Assembly: GCA_012522795.1 (NCBI GenBank)
Contig: JAAYJT010000049.1
Span: forward strand, 1 to 34,863
Direction of reading: 5' to 3'
Length of the DNA stretch: 34,863 nucleotides
Source: Bacteroidales bacterium
Lineage (GTDB): Bacteria > Bacteroidota > Bacteroidia > Bacteroidales > JAAYJT01
Each line of letters starts with the position of its first letter. Position 1 is the stretch's first letter. Shown here in pieces: positions 34,740-34,863 of the stretch. The notes beneath the pieces were generated by a model that saw only the letters and a program-made list of their open reading frames with translations, was not told the DNA's origin and ran no database searches. The position numbers were made by a program, and so were the translations under genes.

Positions 34740-34863
34740 TTAGTGCGTTAGGAATAATTTACTGGATATTTCTTTCATCTTCTGGGTTGGCTTTGCTTGA
34801 ATGGTTACAGATTTACCTGTAATATGGTTTAGGATTTTGCCATCAACTACCTTTTTAGCTTCA
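34740..34863 (-). CDS. C-terminal fragment of an unidentified gene (truncated by window edge)
   Basis: An open frame enters from the right edge and stops at TAA (complement of 34740-34742), encoding 40 residues that end QKMKEISSKLFLTH. It is followed by a strand-matched terminator at 34633-34670, which supports it as a real gene end. The fragment is soluble and Lys-rich; it is too short for me to assign a family. Confidence 0.55.
   Translation of the reverse strand, partial: EAKKVVDGKILNHITGKSVTIQAKPTQKMKEISSKLFLTH

Overview
The window looks like chromosomal core DNA of a low-GC member of the Bacteroidota (Bacteroidales/Marinilabiliales-like). The evidence is as follows. Recognisable Shine-Dalgarno sequences are nearly absent. 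Many genes have an exact TAnnTTTG box 16-60 bp before their start, the -7 element of Bacteroidota promoters. A TonB-dependent receptor carries a carboxypeptidase-regulatory-like N-terminus and sits beside an HYC_CC_PP-type protein. A DUF4175 giant coiled-coil protein lies next to ybeY and mnmG. I see no prophage, insertion sequence or CRISPR array.

Layout. 1-4.05 kb: rnr (RNase R) and gltX on the minus strand, with a strong terminator after rnr. 4.1-6.2 kb: a six-TM HAMP protein whose class III cyclase domain has lost its catalytic residues. 6.3-13.0 kb: a plus-strand run of DUF4175 protein, ybeY, mnmG and a SAM methyltransferase. mnmG is flanked on both sides by near-consensus parS palindromes (ParB/Spo0J binding sites). 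13.1-18.4 kb: a very large multi-TM NtrY-like histidine kinase with no response regulator beside it, then a Wzx/MATE-type flippase. 18.4-18.8 kb: divergent tRNA-Arg(CCU) and tRNA-CAU genes. 18.8-21.9 kb: hemD and fhs on the minus strand, separated by a 640-bp gap that holds only a possibly decayed small ORF.

22.1-25.3 kb: ppi (cyclophilin), pheS, an S66 LD-carboxypeptidase with an added C-terminal membrane segment, and yraN. 25.3-28.0 kb: a DUF2007-UspA-UspA fusion (minus) and an RsuA/RluB-type pseudouridine synthase whose basic N-terminal extension contains an internal duplication (plus). 28.2-30.4 kb: a secreted EEP-family hydrolase (minus) and a divergent fucose-isomerase-like protein (plus). 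30.5-33.8 kb: a metal-related cluster of Cys-rich HYC_CC_PP protein, TonB receptor and periplasmic HMA metallochaperone. 33.8 kb to the end: an unknown basic protein and the C-terminus of another minus-strand gene cut by the window edge.

How it fits together. Most genes are housekeeping (RNA decay, aminoacylation, tRNA modification, rRNA processing, haem and one-carbon metabolism). The most noteworthy observations are the parS pair around mnmG, the pseudo-cyclase, the three-gene metal cluster and the orphan giant histidine kinase. All functional statements come from reading motifs; no database search was run.
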